DNA of 64,000 nt from Spirodela intermedia (lineage: Eukaryota > Streptophyta > Magnoliopsida > Alismatales > Araceae). A program made the position numbers and the translations under genes. Below the pieces are notes generated by a model. That model had not been told where the DNA came from. It ran no database searches and saw only the letters and a program-made list of their open reading frames with translations. Below, one piece after another: positions 10,301 to 22,728 of this stretch (position 1 is its first letter; every line of letters starts with the position of its first letter). The stretch covers positions 6,202,424 to 6,266,423 of the forward strand of contig LR746267.1 in the NCBI GenBank assembly GCA_902729315.2. Reading direction: 5' to 3'.

Positions 10301-13300
10301 GTTGGCTAAAACTTACAGTAGAAATTTTGGATCCATGATTGAAAATTTATAAACCTCATAAGGAAATCTGTCGTTCATTTTAGTGGTGTAATTTCCTTTC
10401 AGAGAATTCGTGAGGCTGTAGTTTCCTTTGAATAACCTCGAGATAAACCAAGTGACTCTCATCATCTCCAAGCTTTGTTGATTTAAACGTTTAGAAAATA
10501 GCTCATGCACATCCACTGTCATATTGGTTGCGTTTATTGGCCTTTGGAGCTCAGAATAAAAATAAGGGTATTCAAGTTATGATAAAAATTCCAAACTATT
10601 CATTGTTCTAGTGAGAGTAGACCGAAAAACTATTCTTTTTTTGGAATACCAAAAAATTCCAAACTTAGGGTGTGACTAAATGTTTACACTAAATTACAAG
10701 CTTTAGGCACTTTCAGGATTTCATGAGTCTAACATATTCAGAGTTTTTTGTTGAAACTTTTGGATTTATGGCTCTAAGAGGTCCAAATCTACAAGTTTCT
10801 TCCCTGTACACTCTTCTTGATTGACAGTTCTATGAGGCCTAAATAAAGTGAGATTTCATTTGAATTTTAAGGCCACACTTAGATCAAGTAGCCAAAAAAT
10901 TTGTTCATCAAGTAGTAAATAAAATTTCACTGTTGAATTTTGAATCTTGTCCATAATTTGATTAAGAGACAATTAAATTGCATTTGATTTATTTTTTCTT
11001 GTTTACTACTTTTAGCATTATTTGAATGTAAAGGACATTTTCAATGAAATCGTGATAAGAAAGATTGTTTTCATGTGAAGAACTGACCCCGAACACATTG
11101 CATCATCATTGCTGAACCATTATCCATAGATTACTAAAATTTAGATATAAATCTTTGCAAAAAAATAGATAACAATTTAGGAATAGAGTGGTAAAAAGAT
11201 AATGACTCCATGGTGATTAGCCATTTGATAAAGGCTTAATTTATAGAGAAATTTGAGTTATGCCCTTCCCTAGTTTTCATTGTTATGCAATAGTAAAATC
11301 TGAAATAAGTTGAAAATTCAAATACTTAGAAATTGATCTAATTTATTACTGCCTAATTTAGCTTTCCTCTATGTCTGAAACAATAAATTCAACCATTAAG
11401 CTTTCATGTTTGTATCAAATGTTTTTAATCTAGCACATATAATATGTAACTATGGTCAGAGAATCAATTATTTAATGTTATGATCATGACAAACCTGCTA
11501 ATTTTTGACCCCATATTAAGATCAAGGAGGGGTAGAATAGATTTCATTTTTTCTAATTAGGTGTTATAATCTATGAAGTTCATAGTTTGTCTTCAGCAAT
11601 CAATCAATTTTATAATAGTTTGGCTTACTACCTACGTCCACTCTCTAAGAATGATTTTATTCTTGAGTTACACTACTTGTATTATCCGGTAACAATCACT
11701 GATTATAAAACAACTCCCACAAAGATTCACCAAGAATCAGAATTCTAGATTTACAACTCTAGGCAGCCACTGCACCTCTATTTCACTAAGATAACTCAAA
11801 CTCACAATAGTGACACTATTAAGAAGACTAACTCTAAAATAGATAATATAAAATATCATCATGGGTGTTCTTTGAAAGATGAGTGTGACTTTTAGATTTT
11901 TCTAGAGTAAAGGCAACAAATCCAGCTTTTAATGCTTCTAATTCCTATGAGTGCTATTGCTGTCTATTGATGGAGTATGTTTGTCTAACAAAGGAGATGA
12001 CTAACTTCTAAGGAGCTCAACATTGAATGCTCGAGTAAATGCAGCTTTTTTGGCTTCAGCTACCTCTTACTTCTTTGAGATTTCTCATGAATTCTTCATG
12101 AAAAATAACAACACTCAAGAGCTCAAAAAAGTCATTGTGAGCTAGACATAAGTATGATAATCTGTCTTTGTATTCGAAATATCTATATTTATTAGTCTAT
12201 CATCTAGAAAAAGTCTCCCATATCTTTGAGATCCTCAACATCTGTTCTTATTGGAAGAATCACAAATTCGAGCAAGTGGAAGATCTAATATGATATGTTT
12301 GATAATTTATTCAGATATCTTGTTTGAAAACATTAAGTATAACATTCATATTCCTTTCATAATGGTTCAAAACTGATTTGATAAGCATTGCATAAAGTTG
12401 TGTCGATCCGATTGATGCATCTTTGATTAAAAAATTTAATTTAGTGTGCATATCAATCAGTGCATGATATATTTCATTTTCACCTATATGTATGAAATTC
12501 ATAATTCTATATGGACAATGAATTATGTACATAATCCAATATACACAACTTGATTTTCAGCAATAATTTCAATGATACTCAGAAAAATATATCAAATAAA
12601 TATGCAATCTCAATTCCTTGAAACATCTAGATATTAAGCATCTAGAAGAAAGCTCCACTATCATGAACACTTCAAGTTTCATACCATACACATACTTTGC
12701 TTCATGTAATCTGGTGGATTCAAATGTGCTGGTATTTACCTTTGTTCACTATCACATTCAGCAAATATAGACACATTCCAATATACCATGTAATATGATA
12801 ATTCTAGCATGATAAAAGTAAGCATTTGGTAGTTTTGACATTACTGTGAAAATGTAAGTTCAAGAGATGATTATCAAAGTATACAATAATGCTGTATCGA
12901 TCAGAATATAAATGTTTTCTTATTCTAACATCATGTATGTCATAATTAAAGATATGATTTGATCTTGTTAAACTTTGTGTTTATTTGTCTACCATCAAAA
13001 CTATGTTTCAACAAAACACACATAAGAAAAATTAATATATTGAATTATGATAATTACTCATTATAGAAAATATATGATTGAATGATCTTTTATAAATAAA
13101 CACAAATTGAAAATAAATTTCAGGAAGATTCCATAGTGTTAAATATCCAAAACTCAAAGAATAGGCATATAATTCAGAATTCCAAAGTCTAGTTGATTTT
13201 GCTGCTTGATGTTATTACTTTATATATTACTATGAAAGTTGCTAATATTTTTAGAAACTGCCATTAATGTATAGATTTGAAAATCAAGAATTATCCAACA

Positions 13301-14399
13301 TGGTTTGAATAAGTTCAAATGAAAGATAATTACATTATTTGAAAGTATATTATCAATTTTGTTTTAACAAGCATATATTCTTATCAAACTTGTTTGAATT
13401 GATTAGTTTTGAGTATAAACATTTATCCTTAATTGTTACACATTGATTATTGTACATTTACATTTCTAACTAATTTATATTTTTATGTTGACTTGTGATG
13501 AAAAATCAAAGAGGTTTTTGAATCTAAATTCGCTATAAATTCAGCACCTTTTCAAATGTGAATTAGTCATAACTTCTATATCATCTCGACAATTCTTCTA
13601 ACACCTTTTCTAAGAAAATATGTGAGAATTTGAGTAATCTTTGTAACTTCATCAATTGTCAAGAAGGTAACTAATCAAGGAGCAAAACTTGATTAAAATC
13701 AGACCATCCTCACCTTGATTGCAATGCCATGCCTTTAGCATTCCACTAGCTTCCTCACATAAGGACTATGATATCAAGTATAATTCAATTTCATCTTCAT
13801 TCTATTTTCAGAAGCACTCAATATTAGTTCCTATATCCAAAATAAATCATGATCAAATCTTTCTTTATCTTTCTTATAAAAATATATGATTAAATTTCTA
13901 TTTAAACATTCAAGGGAGCTAATCTTAGTGGTGGGCCCATAGAGACATGAATATAGAAGAAACGTTTTAAATGATATTTTATACAAACTTTGCCTAATAA
14001 TCAATGGGTATTTTATTACTAATTAACTGGTTTACTGAAAATCAAGAACAATACATTTTTTAAAAGATAACGTAGATGGAAGGCCAAACCACCAAAAAAA
14101 ATAGTGTTTTAATTTAAATCTAAAATAAGTATTATACTTAGGATTTGATAAATGAGATTGAAGATCTTAGAAGAGTTGATAAGAGTCAAAATTGGGATCT
14201 GATCAATTAATTTTTTACTCTAGATCTAAGTGCAACTTAAAATTCAATTAGTTTCTGAGCCAACCTCAATACATATGAATGAATTTCTTTAAATAGATCA
14301 TTCAACAACCAACACCTTAGATAATAACATAGAAGGTTGTTTAATTATCTATATTTAATAAATACAATATTATTTTGACATTTGATTTGGATGATAAGG
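10301..14399. other. AT-rich DNA without recognisable genes
   Basis: All frames are short and stop-rich. A minus-strand frame at 12311-12532 (73 codons, containing HALIDMHTKLNFLIKDASIG) vaguely resembles the helical core of copia-type gag (UBN2-like) proteins, but the match is too weak to call. The stretch is most likely decayed retrotransposon DNA leading into the copia gag remnant that follows. Confidence 0.4.
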
Positions 14400-15640
14400 A
14401 ATTTAGTTAAGTATCAAGTTGTGATTCAAGAAAGGAGATATGAGATAGATTACATATTATTTATCTTGGACCACTTAGGTTAGGGAGACTAAGATATACT
14501 AGCTAGTTCACAAGTATGAATTATTTACCATCAATTAGAATGAAAGAATCTCAAGAATAATTAGTAGATTGGTGGTTGTCATCAATGTCTGAAATTTTTG
14601 GAAAGAATTACCTTACATTTTGAGATGAATAGAAATATCATGATGTCCCTAAACCTCTCTTGGATACCCAAAAATTGGCACTAAAGGGAAGCCTAGGACC
14701 TCACAAATTTATCTCTTGACATTTTTTTAGTACCTTTGTTGACATATGAGCTGCAACTAGGAAGCTATGCTGAAAATATAGAAAAGCTAAACTTGAAATA
14801 AGTTGTCCTAAAATCCAAGGATGTTAAGGATGAAGAGCAGATTTAAGGAGATGAGGAATATCTTAAAGAAATAGGAAGTATGATTAATAAGCTGAATTGC
14901 TTTATAAAAAGGCTCTGAAATTATCTTCTATTGCAACTAAAAAATTTAAAAATGAGTTGACTTATTTAGAAAACTAGGTCATTTGAAGGCCTATCACCCA
15001 AGACTCAAAATTTAACAAAAAGGAGAGAAAAATGATGATAACTTGGAGTAATGAACATGATTCCTCATCAAAACCTAAGAAAATGAAGCAAATGTTTGAT
15101 TTGCTGAAAATTAATTTGAGGTAAAAGATTTATCCATTGATGAAATGTCAATAAAAGAATTGAATCAATTCCTTTGAATCTATTGGTGTTGGATTAGATT
15201 TTGTTAAATTTGATACGAGAATAATATTTTCAAAGAAATTTAAATATGTTTCTAGAAAGTTATAAAATAAATAGAAATATATAGAAATTGAGAAATAAAA
15301 ACTTTATGATTTTTCGTAGGAAAATATTGAACTTAGGTCACAATTGGATAAGATTAACAAAGAAACTCTTGTTGTTGACAATTAGGATATGAAATCTTTC
15401 CATAAAGAAAGTGAGGAAATGAAGACCTACTAGCAAAAATTTAATAGTTGTCAAATCAAAATATATTAGTTTATTAAAACCACATTTAGGCAAAATAAAT
15501 TGAGAGGGAATTGAGTTTTTTAGACCACTAGGAGAAAAGGAAATGAAGATTGAAAAAAAAACTATTAGGTACAATAAAAATTTCACTATTATTGATGCCT
15601 TTTGCTTCAATATTACAAGTGAAAATTTATTAATTCTACT
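14400..15640 (+). pseudogene. Ty1/copia gag remnant (SIRE-like)
   Basis: Frames joined across many stops resemble the gag of SIRE/Maximus-type copia elements. There is an RLVVVINV segment with FGKNYLTF (family: IINxLxxLGKTYS) near 14560-14610, and DTQKLALKGS, then an acidic helix with VKDEEQI near 14830-14850. A corrupted zinc knuckle (LGHLKAYHPRLK) lies near 14970-15000, followed by KMMITWSNEHDSSS and a coiled-coil-like K/E/L-rich tail to about 15600. It has dozens of stops and several frameshifts, so it is long dead. The last 350 bases (from 15291) recur at 37813-38150, where they abut a truncated CYP706. Confidence 0.65.
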
Positions 15641-15811
15641 AAAAGTTATTTATATATATCACAAATTTACATCAAATATTTAATGTGTTCAATATGATAT
15701 CATAGTAGTTATATTTATTGATTTCATAATATTATGATTAAAGATCGAATCCAAGGTGTTAATCCTTGAGATCTAGAGATATCTTCATGATATGATCATT
15801 TGATTGTTGAT

Positions 15812-17573
15812 TGACGTGACTCAGTCGTTGTATGTTAAATCACGCAAATTTAAAATTTATAAAACTAGAAAATACGAATTTTCGGATATTTAGAAGTATT
15901 TCAAAATAAATAGATCAATTATAATTCAATAAAAATCTCAAAAATAGTGGTAATTTTCCAGGTCGATCACAGGGATGTAATATAATATCTGGTAATTATT
16001 CAGAATTTTTCTCAATGAGTACGATTTTCTTACGAATTTTATACTAGGAAATAAAAAGGAAATATATTTAAAATTCACGAAAAAAAAGGAAATAAGGGTG
16101 CGGACGTCAGGATGACGTCAGCGCCCGGCGAACGCGAATCAGGCGGAAACAGAGTTCCGCCCGGCGATTCTTACGTAGGCGATTACAGACGACTCAATTA
16201 ATCAAATTAAGATCTGTAAAAGCCGGAAGAATCGTAGTTGAACGAAGTATAGTTTGGTAAATAAAAATCAACAAAGTATCACTAAATGAAGCGTAAATTA
16301 AATTGAAAGCAGGAAAACAGAGTTCCGGCGTCGCGACGGCGATGCGTCGGCGATGCACCGGAATCCTGAGCGTTCGGGAGGATCGTCGTGCAGTGTCCAC
16401 GGCCTCGAAGGCTCTCCTTGGACAAAGACGACGTGGGCAATCTCTAGATAAAGCAGGAAAACAGAGTTCCGGCGTCGCGACGGCGACGCGTCGGCGATGC
16501 ACCGGAATCCTGAGCGTTCGGGAGGGTCGTCGTGCAGTGTCCACGGCCTCGAAGGCTCTCCTTGGACAAAGACGACGTGGGCAATCTCTAGATCTTCTCG
16601 CGAAGTCTAGAGACCAATGAAGTGGGTCGTCGAATCGTCTCCGGCGGCTGTCACCCGGCGGAGCGGAAAAACGGCGACTTTGCGGCTCTCCGGCGGCTGT
16701 CACCCGACGGAGAGGGGCTGGATGGAGGTGAGGCGCGTGTTAGGGAGCTTCATCCTCAGGTCCGCGCAGCAAGAGGAGGCTCTTCATCGCATCTGGTACG
16801 CTCTCAGGAGGTGGCGACTGGTCTCCCGGCGGATCGTCCTCTTCCCGACGACGGCTTGTTCGTCGATCAATCGGAGATGATTTACTCGATGGATTGCGAT
16901 CCTTTTATCGCGAATCGTTCAGAAATTTTAGTAGCAATGCTCCGCGAATCGCGTTGACGAGATTTTCGCCGATGATCCAGCGATTCCGGTTGCTTAATCC
17001 TTCACCGGCGATCTGTAGGAAAGTCGCGATAATCAGTTAAAAATATATGAATTTTGACTCTGGGAGGATTCGAACCCGCGGCGGTCGGGTGCGCCTTACA
17101 AGGTGGATTTAGTCCCACATCGGTTGTGCGCGGATTATTTGGGCGATTATATAGTAAAGTTAGCTTTCCAGGCAAAGTCCTCTCGCGTGTACGACCACTC
17201 CTTGCCCCACAGCCAGCTGACTACCGGTGACGTGGAAGGGGAGTGGCGCACACGTGCCCCTATCGATCTAAGCAAGCCGCTAGTGCCCCTGCTCGCGGCT
17301 ACTCCCCGACTGCGCTTCCGACCCGCTTGCGGGCCCGGCTGGCCGGCGGATCTCCCATTTTGCAATATTTTTATTTTTATTTCTTGTTCTTCATTTATCT
17401 CAAAACTAAGACTGTAAAAATCGTATAACATCACATAATTACCCAAAAATTCACGTTAATCAACTGAAAACCACTTTTCATGCTTTAACACAAATATAAG
17501 TCTATTTATCATGAGTTAAGGCTAAAACTATATTATTTACTAATTATTAACTCATGATAATGAAGACTTATCA
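15812..17573 (-). mobile_element. LTR-1 copy A, solo LTR
   Basis: The element is 1762 bp. Its sense strand is the minus strand, judging from copy D, which is followed by a primer site. On the plus strand it begins TGACGTGACTC and ends GACTTATCA, the TG...CA ends of an LTR. The 5-bp duplication TTGAT lies at 15807-15811 and 17574-17578. No internal retroviral region follows, so it is a solo LTR. The empty counterpart of the site is at about 38325-38345 (TTTAT in place of TTGAT). CpG-rich motifs are still present (for example GCGCCCGGCGAACGCG at 16122), so it is among the least decayed copies. It contains a 144-bp tandem duplication. Confidence 0.9.
16306..16593 (-). repeat. 144-bp tandem duplication inside LTR-1 copy A
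   Basis: Units 16306-16449 and 16450-16593 each start AAAGCAGGAAAACAG and end CTCTAGAT. I count only two differences in 144 positions (T/C near 16342/16486 and A/G near 16383/16527). As 144 is divisible by three, a 169-codon minus-strand frame runs through both copies and carries a 48-residue repeat. That frame is most likely a by-product of GC-rich LTR sequence. The other LTR-1 copies do not have this exact duplication. Confidence 0.9.
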
Positions 17574-18423
17574 TTGATCAATATCTATCAAGGAAACATC
17601 ATTTGATAATAAGACATATATATATATATATATGATTAAATTGATATGCTAACTTGTGATCATGATATTATCTTTGCTCACAGATTTAACTAACCTTGAA
17701 AAAATGTAACATTTAGCCTTAGTAAATGAACTTAGATGATTTTTTATATTCTCACATGGATAAGTCATCAAAGAGTTTAAAAAATAAAAAGCACAAACAA
17801 GTCTCAAATTCAGCATCTAGATAGTGACACGCCATCAGCTTACATAAATGAAAACTCAACAAGAATGTGATTATTTGATCAATTTCAGAAGTTCATTTCA
17901 AATTTCAAATCAAATGGACAAGATAATAGAAAGATTTGAAACATAAAAAATGCCAAAGGTTATTATTGTACATTTCAAAAGCTGGCTATTTTTGAAAAAA
18001 ATTCTTAACTGTTTTAGACCCAATCAAAGTGAGAAACTGTCAAAAGACAATTGCAAATAAATAAGGAGAGATTTGAGAAATAGAGTATGACTCTCTAAGT
18101 GAATATCTAAGCGATAAATTAAAGCTTTACCTACTAAACACATTAATGACAAATAGAAAGCTAGATCTTGATCTTAGTCAGATTTTGACAACTCAAATAA
18201 CATCTGACTTGAAGAAAAATACTATTCATCAAGCCCTAACATAGGACACATGCACATGACAGCACAACAAGCACATGGCAGCATCGTACACTCATATGGT
18301 GGGACAACAACAATGCACATCATTACAATAGGGGCACATGACAATGATACATGGGCATAAGTCACCATGATATGGCAACCAAAGACCAAGGAAGCTATGA
18401 TGCCATGACCATGACATCATCTA
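17574..18423. other. Continuation of region interrupted by LTR-1 A; unassigned
   Basis: The first about 330 bases match 38340-38630, the same sequence without the LTR insertion. An (AT)n run lies at 17610-17632. Plus-strand frames starting near 17758 (MDKSSKSLKNKKHKQ) are broken by stops and not identified; they may be further retroelement gag. From 18240 the DNA becomes rich in ACATG/CACATG words without clear coding content. Confidence 0.45.
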
Positions 18424-18744
18424 GTGATTAGGTAGTTAATCTCATATTAAAAGTGGGATTAACCACCCCATCGGTCCTATCTATATGAAGGATCTTGCCT
18501 CATGTATGAATTACCCTCAAGTTAAGATTAACCTCTTTAGTAATGAAATGTGAGGGCTGGATGGGGACTAGTTCACCCAATACCTAACAAGGATTACATA
18601 TGGAGTTGCAAGTATCATTGTTATAGTTGATGAATGTTGTTAGTATCAAAAGTAGTCCAAACATGGGGTCAAGGACCCTTTCTATAGACATTACCCATGG
18701 GGTGGTTAGTCCCAATTTCAATATGAGATTAATTATTTAATCAG
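18424..18744. mobile_element. Fold-back (long inverted repeat) element, MITE-like
   Basis: The left arm (about 18424-18502) and right arm (about 18665-18744) are imperfect inverted repeats. Left-arm TTAATCTCATATT and GGGATTAACCACCCCAT match the reverse complement of GGGGTGGTTAGTCCC and AATATGAGATTAA in the right arm. Arms of about 80 bp flank a core of about 160 bp, total about 320 bp with no coding capacity. A clear target duplication was not found. It could be a MITE or an inverted fragment of an older element. Confidence 0.55.
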
Positions 18745-18794
18745 CAGAAGACACCATGCTTGCAATGGCATCAACTTCTCTAGTCATCATATCA

Positions 18795-19373
18795 TGATGA
18801 CATGTGCTTGTGCCTCACTATTAAGTTCCTATACTATGATGGCAAGTGTTGTTATTGTGTTGTTGTGGGTGTGCACTATGTTGTTATTCATGTGCATCAT
18901 GTTGTTCTATGTACATGCTATGTCACCAAGTGCTCTTGTCACATCATGTATGTCTACCATGTGCAATGTGTTATTTCTGAGATATGTCATCCCTGTTAGA
19001 TGTCATCGAGTATGGTAACCTCTAATCGATTCTTCAAACTACCAAAGTCCACATCTTCATACCAAATGACTACCTCACACATTTGTCCTATCTACTTTAT
19101 GAGGTAGAATGTTTTTACGATGTCGTCTTTGGTGTTGGTCTACATCATAAGTGGTAGCTAATGTGGTCGGTTCATCTCTAGGTCATCTTCGTTGACATTG
19201 TATGTTTTGAACAGTGAGACATAGAAGATTGGATGCACTAGGAGATGTTATGAGAGTTGTAACTAGTAAACTAAATGTCTTATGTGTGCCACAATTTAAA
19301 ATGAGCTATTATATTGGGGTGTCAATTTATTGTGGTGCTTCTACCTTTGGAGATGTGTGTTGTGGATATTGAT
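18795..19373 (-). pseudogene. Ty3/gypsy integrase C-terminus remnant, copy 1
   Basis: Minus-strand translation of the matching copy at 42.04-42.57 kb shows VFHVSLFKAYN, the FHVSLL(K/R)xY motif at the start of the integrase C-terminal domain of chromovirus elements. This copy is collinear with it at roughly 90% identity and is full of stops. Reading leftward, this is the 3' end of a pol gene whose integrase core (20.5-21.3 kb) and RT/RNase H (24.5-25.8 kb) lie to the right. At 19374 it is interrupted by a 1.1-kb insertion. Confidence 0.65.
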
Positions 19374-20466
19374 AACACATGAATAATGTGTTGGAATACA
19401 TCTTAATTTAGTTAATTTTGTATTTATATGATATTATTAATATGTTATTTAAATTAATAAATATGATTTTTAACATGTTTCAAGATATAGTAGTATTTCA
19501 AATATTTTTTAGAATTTTATGAGATTAATCTCCTCATACACATTTGATTGTCTGATTAAACAAGATTATTTTATACATTGAATATGCTTTTGTGATTTTT
19601 CTAATCATTTTCCAGTGAGTTTAAGAATTTGTCTAAGGATGTAGCCACTTCATCAACGGCTGTGATACAACATCGCAAATTGTTACTCAGGGGAGTAAGA
19701 AGGCAGCCTTTTGGTGGGAGAAGGATTTCACGGCTCAAGAGAGAGCACATGAGAAGGGAGTCTATCAATCTGACGGAGTGTGGCCTTCAGAGGGATGAAG
19801 CCACCAGAACCTTCGAGCAGCTTCTCTCGCATACGCGAGAGGTGAGTGAGAGAGGAGAGAGAGGGAACACCACCCTATATAATTTGGGAAAATTCAATGT
19901 CACAAACAACTTTCGATTAAGGAAACCTTTGGCAATTTAGCCAGCCTAGAGGGTTTAGGATTTTTCAAGCTACACATTGTGTCAATGCAAGTGTGTCAAT
20001 TCTAGAGTGCTCCTCATCTCGCCTAAACAAGGTTTCTACCATTGTTTCGAGTGAACGCCTCTTCTTGGCAAAAGTGAGGAAGGAGGAGTTGTGACACTAC
20101 ATTAGTTTCAAGATGAAGAAAATTCTATTTAGTTTAGATTAGATTTTAGTTAGGAATTTAGGAGTAGAAGTCATGAACAATTGATTGTCATTCTTTCACT
20201 AGCCAGATTTGAGAAATCAAATCTAGATTCAACATTCTCCCTTCTTTTGTCTTTCTAGTCTATGCCCCCTCATTTTCTTTTCCATTATATCCTTCATTAA
20301 AACAAGCATTGAATAGTAAGCCTCAAATTTCTTGAGGAGACAACTTGAATTGCTATTATCTATGACTATTTCACAAATCTAATTAGAACATAACTCATAA
20401 TATTTTTTATTGAAGAGAGTAAGGACTAACAACACTTGTAGAAAATCTAATTCATTAGATATATGC
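19374..20466. mobile_element. 1.1-kb insertion in gypsy pol, LTR-like
   Basis: The paralogous integrase at 44.25 kb runs without a break from GTTGTGGATA to CAATAGTACTTAG. Here about 1.09 kb intervenes. The insert has a good TATA box (TATATAA at 19876-19882) after a GA-rich tract and contains TGTTGGAATAC near 19388, a typical copia LTR start. GATAT occurs on both sides (19368-19372 and about 20459-20463) and may be the target duplication. A solo copia-type LTR is the likeliest reading; exact ends are uncertain. A 103-codon plus frame (19629-19940) has no recognisable domain. Confidence 0.5.
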
Positions 20467-21256
20467 ACAATAGTACTTAGTTGCCCATGTCATACATGAC
20501 TTTCTTTAGTGGCGATCTACATTATCCTTCATCCACTGTGCTGCCTATACGAATGACTTATAGGCTTCCTCTATAATATCCTATCATTACTTTGTAAAAT
20601 TATAAGTGGCTTGTAGGTATCTTAGTCTTCATTTCTTGACAACCTCTAGTGACATCAAGGGTTGGTGACCCCTGGCCGACTTTAATAGTAGGTTTCTCAT
20701 AGACATATCATTAGATGTTGTGGGCAAATTAAGTAATGTCTAACAACTTGACTCAATTATGTTGACACGCCATTACATAGTGACATAAGTATTTCTCAAG
20801 TATGCCCTTGATGTGCTTTGTTTGCCCATCTAATTATGATGAAAAATATTGAAAAAGTTGAGCTCAATTCTAAGTAGAGGGAAGAAGACTATTTAGAAGT
20901 ATCCCAAGAAGTGTGGATGTTGGTTTGGGATGATGGCCTATGATATGTCCAACAATTTGATAATATGTGTGAGGAAAAAGTCCACCACCTCTTCTACTTG
21001 GTAGTTAGAACACGTTAGAAAAATAGTCGACCCACCACTAGAATTGCATCATGGTCATTGATCTTAGGGAGAGGCTCTAAGATTCTCACCATATTCTGCC
21101 ATTTCACTTTATCTTGTTTGCAAATAAGATATGATCGAACATGTCTTTATGCCCCCCTCAATATTAGGCTAAAAGTAAATGTATGCAAGAAGAGACAGCA
21201 CATGTTGATGTTTTGAGCAGCTCTAGTATAATGTTGTTGTACATCAGGATGGGGGC
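20467..21256 (-). pseudogene. Ty3/gypsy integrase core remnant, copy 1
   Basis: This is collinear with 44240-45049, whose minus-strand translation gives the integrase signature: IISNQDPHF (family IISDRDPRF), then NAFTTFSP, DGQTKYVNGMLEEYL (family DGQTERVNxxLEEYLR) and ACQNN-VKLLDI. It carries multiple stops and frameshifts. Its order in a minus-strand pol and the spacing fit a chromovirus of the Tekay/Del or Reina group. At 21256 it is split from the RNase H part by LTR-1 copy B. Confidence 0.75.
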
Positions 21257-21993
21257 TAATAAGTTTTCGTTATCATGAATTAATAATTACTTACTAATAT
21301 ATTTTAAGTTTTAGCTAATGAAAAAGAGACTTATATTTATCTTAAATTTTAAAAAATAATTGATTAATATTTTTAGCTAATTATGTGATTTTATGTGAAT
21401 TTATAGAAAAAAATAAAATAAATTAAAAATTATAGATAAAGAAAGGACCTACTAATGCGGGACAAAGGGGCCCAAAATAGATCTTCTTAAAAGAAAAGAG
21501 CTACACAAGGGATGAGGACTTAATACTCAAACGATCCCACAATTTTAAGAGAATTACAATCATTAATTACCTATTAGGTTATCTAATTCAAAGAATCAAA
21601 TAAGGTTTCTCAACTAGGATTAAGACCATCAATTGTTCACATGCAGGTGTGATCTTATGAATCTCATAAATTCTAAGAGCAAGGATTTAAAAATAATGAC
21701 CAACTTCACAAGTAATTTAAAAATCAACACACCTTGTAATGGAGATTTTGGTATCTTGAAGATTTTGATTAGTTTAAGTGACTTGAAATCCACAAGCCTT
21801 GTTGGAGATTTTCCAATGGGTGATGATTCAAGAAAATAGGTGGTTTGAGCTGAGTAACTAAGGTACACAGAGTTTTTGGATAATTAAAATTATAAGAGCA
21901 AAAAAAAATGTAAAGGAAGAATAATAGAATAAAATAATGAGGAGAAATAAAAGGTGGGGAGAGGAAAAGGGGCGGAAGGAGAGGTTGTCGACG

Positions 21994-22072
21994 GGAGAGA
22001 GAGAGAGAGAGAGAGATAGAGAGAGAGAGGGACGTCGGCGGGAGAGAGAGAGAGAGAGAGAGTGAGAGAAAG
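21994..22072 (+). repeat. (GA)n microsatellite with interruptions
   Basis: Two GA runs are separated by GGGACGTCGGCGG. The motif CGACGGGAGAGAGAGAG recurs in diverged form on to about 22290 (GGAGAGAGAGAAAGGGACG, GGCGGCAGCAGGAGAGA), so the tract is part of a longer degenerate tandem array. Confidence 0.8.
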
Positions 22073-22592
22073 AAAATGATGGGGTACGTGGCGACGACGG
22101 GAGAGAGAGGGAAGAGGGTTTCAGCGGGAGAGAGAGAAAGGGACGTTCTCGTGGTGAAGGAGAAAAAAAGCTGGTGGAATGAAGGCGTCAGCAGGAGAGG
22201 GAAAAGGGATCTCGTGGCGGCAGCAGGAGAGAGGGAGAAGGGATCTCGTGGCGGCAGCAGGAGAGAGAAAAGGAGAGGGTTTCTGACGGCGAGGAGATGA
22301 AGTGTCGGCGATGGGGCGGACGGCAAGGAGCCCGAGTGACGGCGAGGGGCGGAAGGCGAGGAGACATGACGACGGCAACGGGGCAGACGGCGAGGAGGCA
22401 GGACGACGGCGACAGGATGGCTGGCGAGAAGGAGGGTGGCGGTCATGGGCGGACGACAAGGATGCGGGAATGGCGACGACGGGGCGGATAAGGCGGAAGA
22501 GGAACGACGGCGTCGGGGTGAATAACGAGGAGGTGGAATGGTGGTGGTGGGGCACATTGCGAGGACGACGTGACGAGGAAGAAATGGAGGTC

Positions 22593-22728
22593 CCCCTGAT
22601 CCAAGAGGGTGAGAAGAAAAGAAGAAGCCCCTAGTCCAAGAGGCGATGAAAGGAGAGAGGAACCCTCAGTCCAAGGGGCGAATGAGGCAGAAGAAACCCC
22701 TAATCCATGAGGTGAGAGGGATAACACG
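22593..22728 (+). repeat. Degenerate ~35-bp tandem repeat x4
   Basis: Four units carry a (G/A)(A/G)TCCAAGAGG-like core (CTGATCCAAGAGGGTGAG, CTAGTCCAAGAGGCGATG, TCAGTCCAAGGGGCGAAT, CTAATCCATGAGGTGAG) spaced 33-37 bases apart. They lie in the insertion within LTR-1 copy B. Confidence 0.65.

Noticed and set aside
12311-12532. Possible copia gag on the minus strand
   Set aside because: Similarity to the UBN2 helix is too weak, and no zinc knuckle or neighbouring pol supports it.
16194-16703. 169-codon minus-strand frame with a 48-residue internal repeat
   Set aside because: It lies wholly inside a solo LTR and its repeat comes from a DNA-level tandem duplication; not conserved in other LTR copies.
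17605-17640. Clustered short repeats considered as a CRISPR array or satellite
   Set aside because: It is only an (AT)n run; there are no regularly spaced repeats with unique spacers, and the DNA is eukaryotic.
19629-19940. 103-codon plus-strand frame
   Set aside because: It lies in an LTR-like insertion that also contains a TATA box within the frame; no domain recognised.
21769-22557. 262-codon minus-strand frame, proline/serine/arginine-rich
   Set aside because: It arises from GA/CT microsatellite and GC-rich tandem sequence in an insertion and has no domain.
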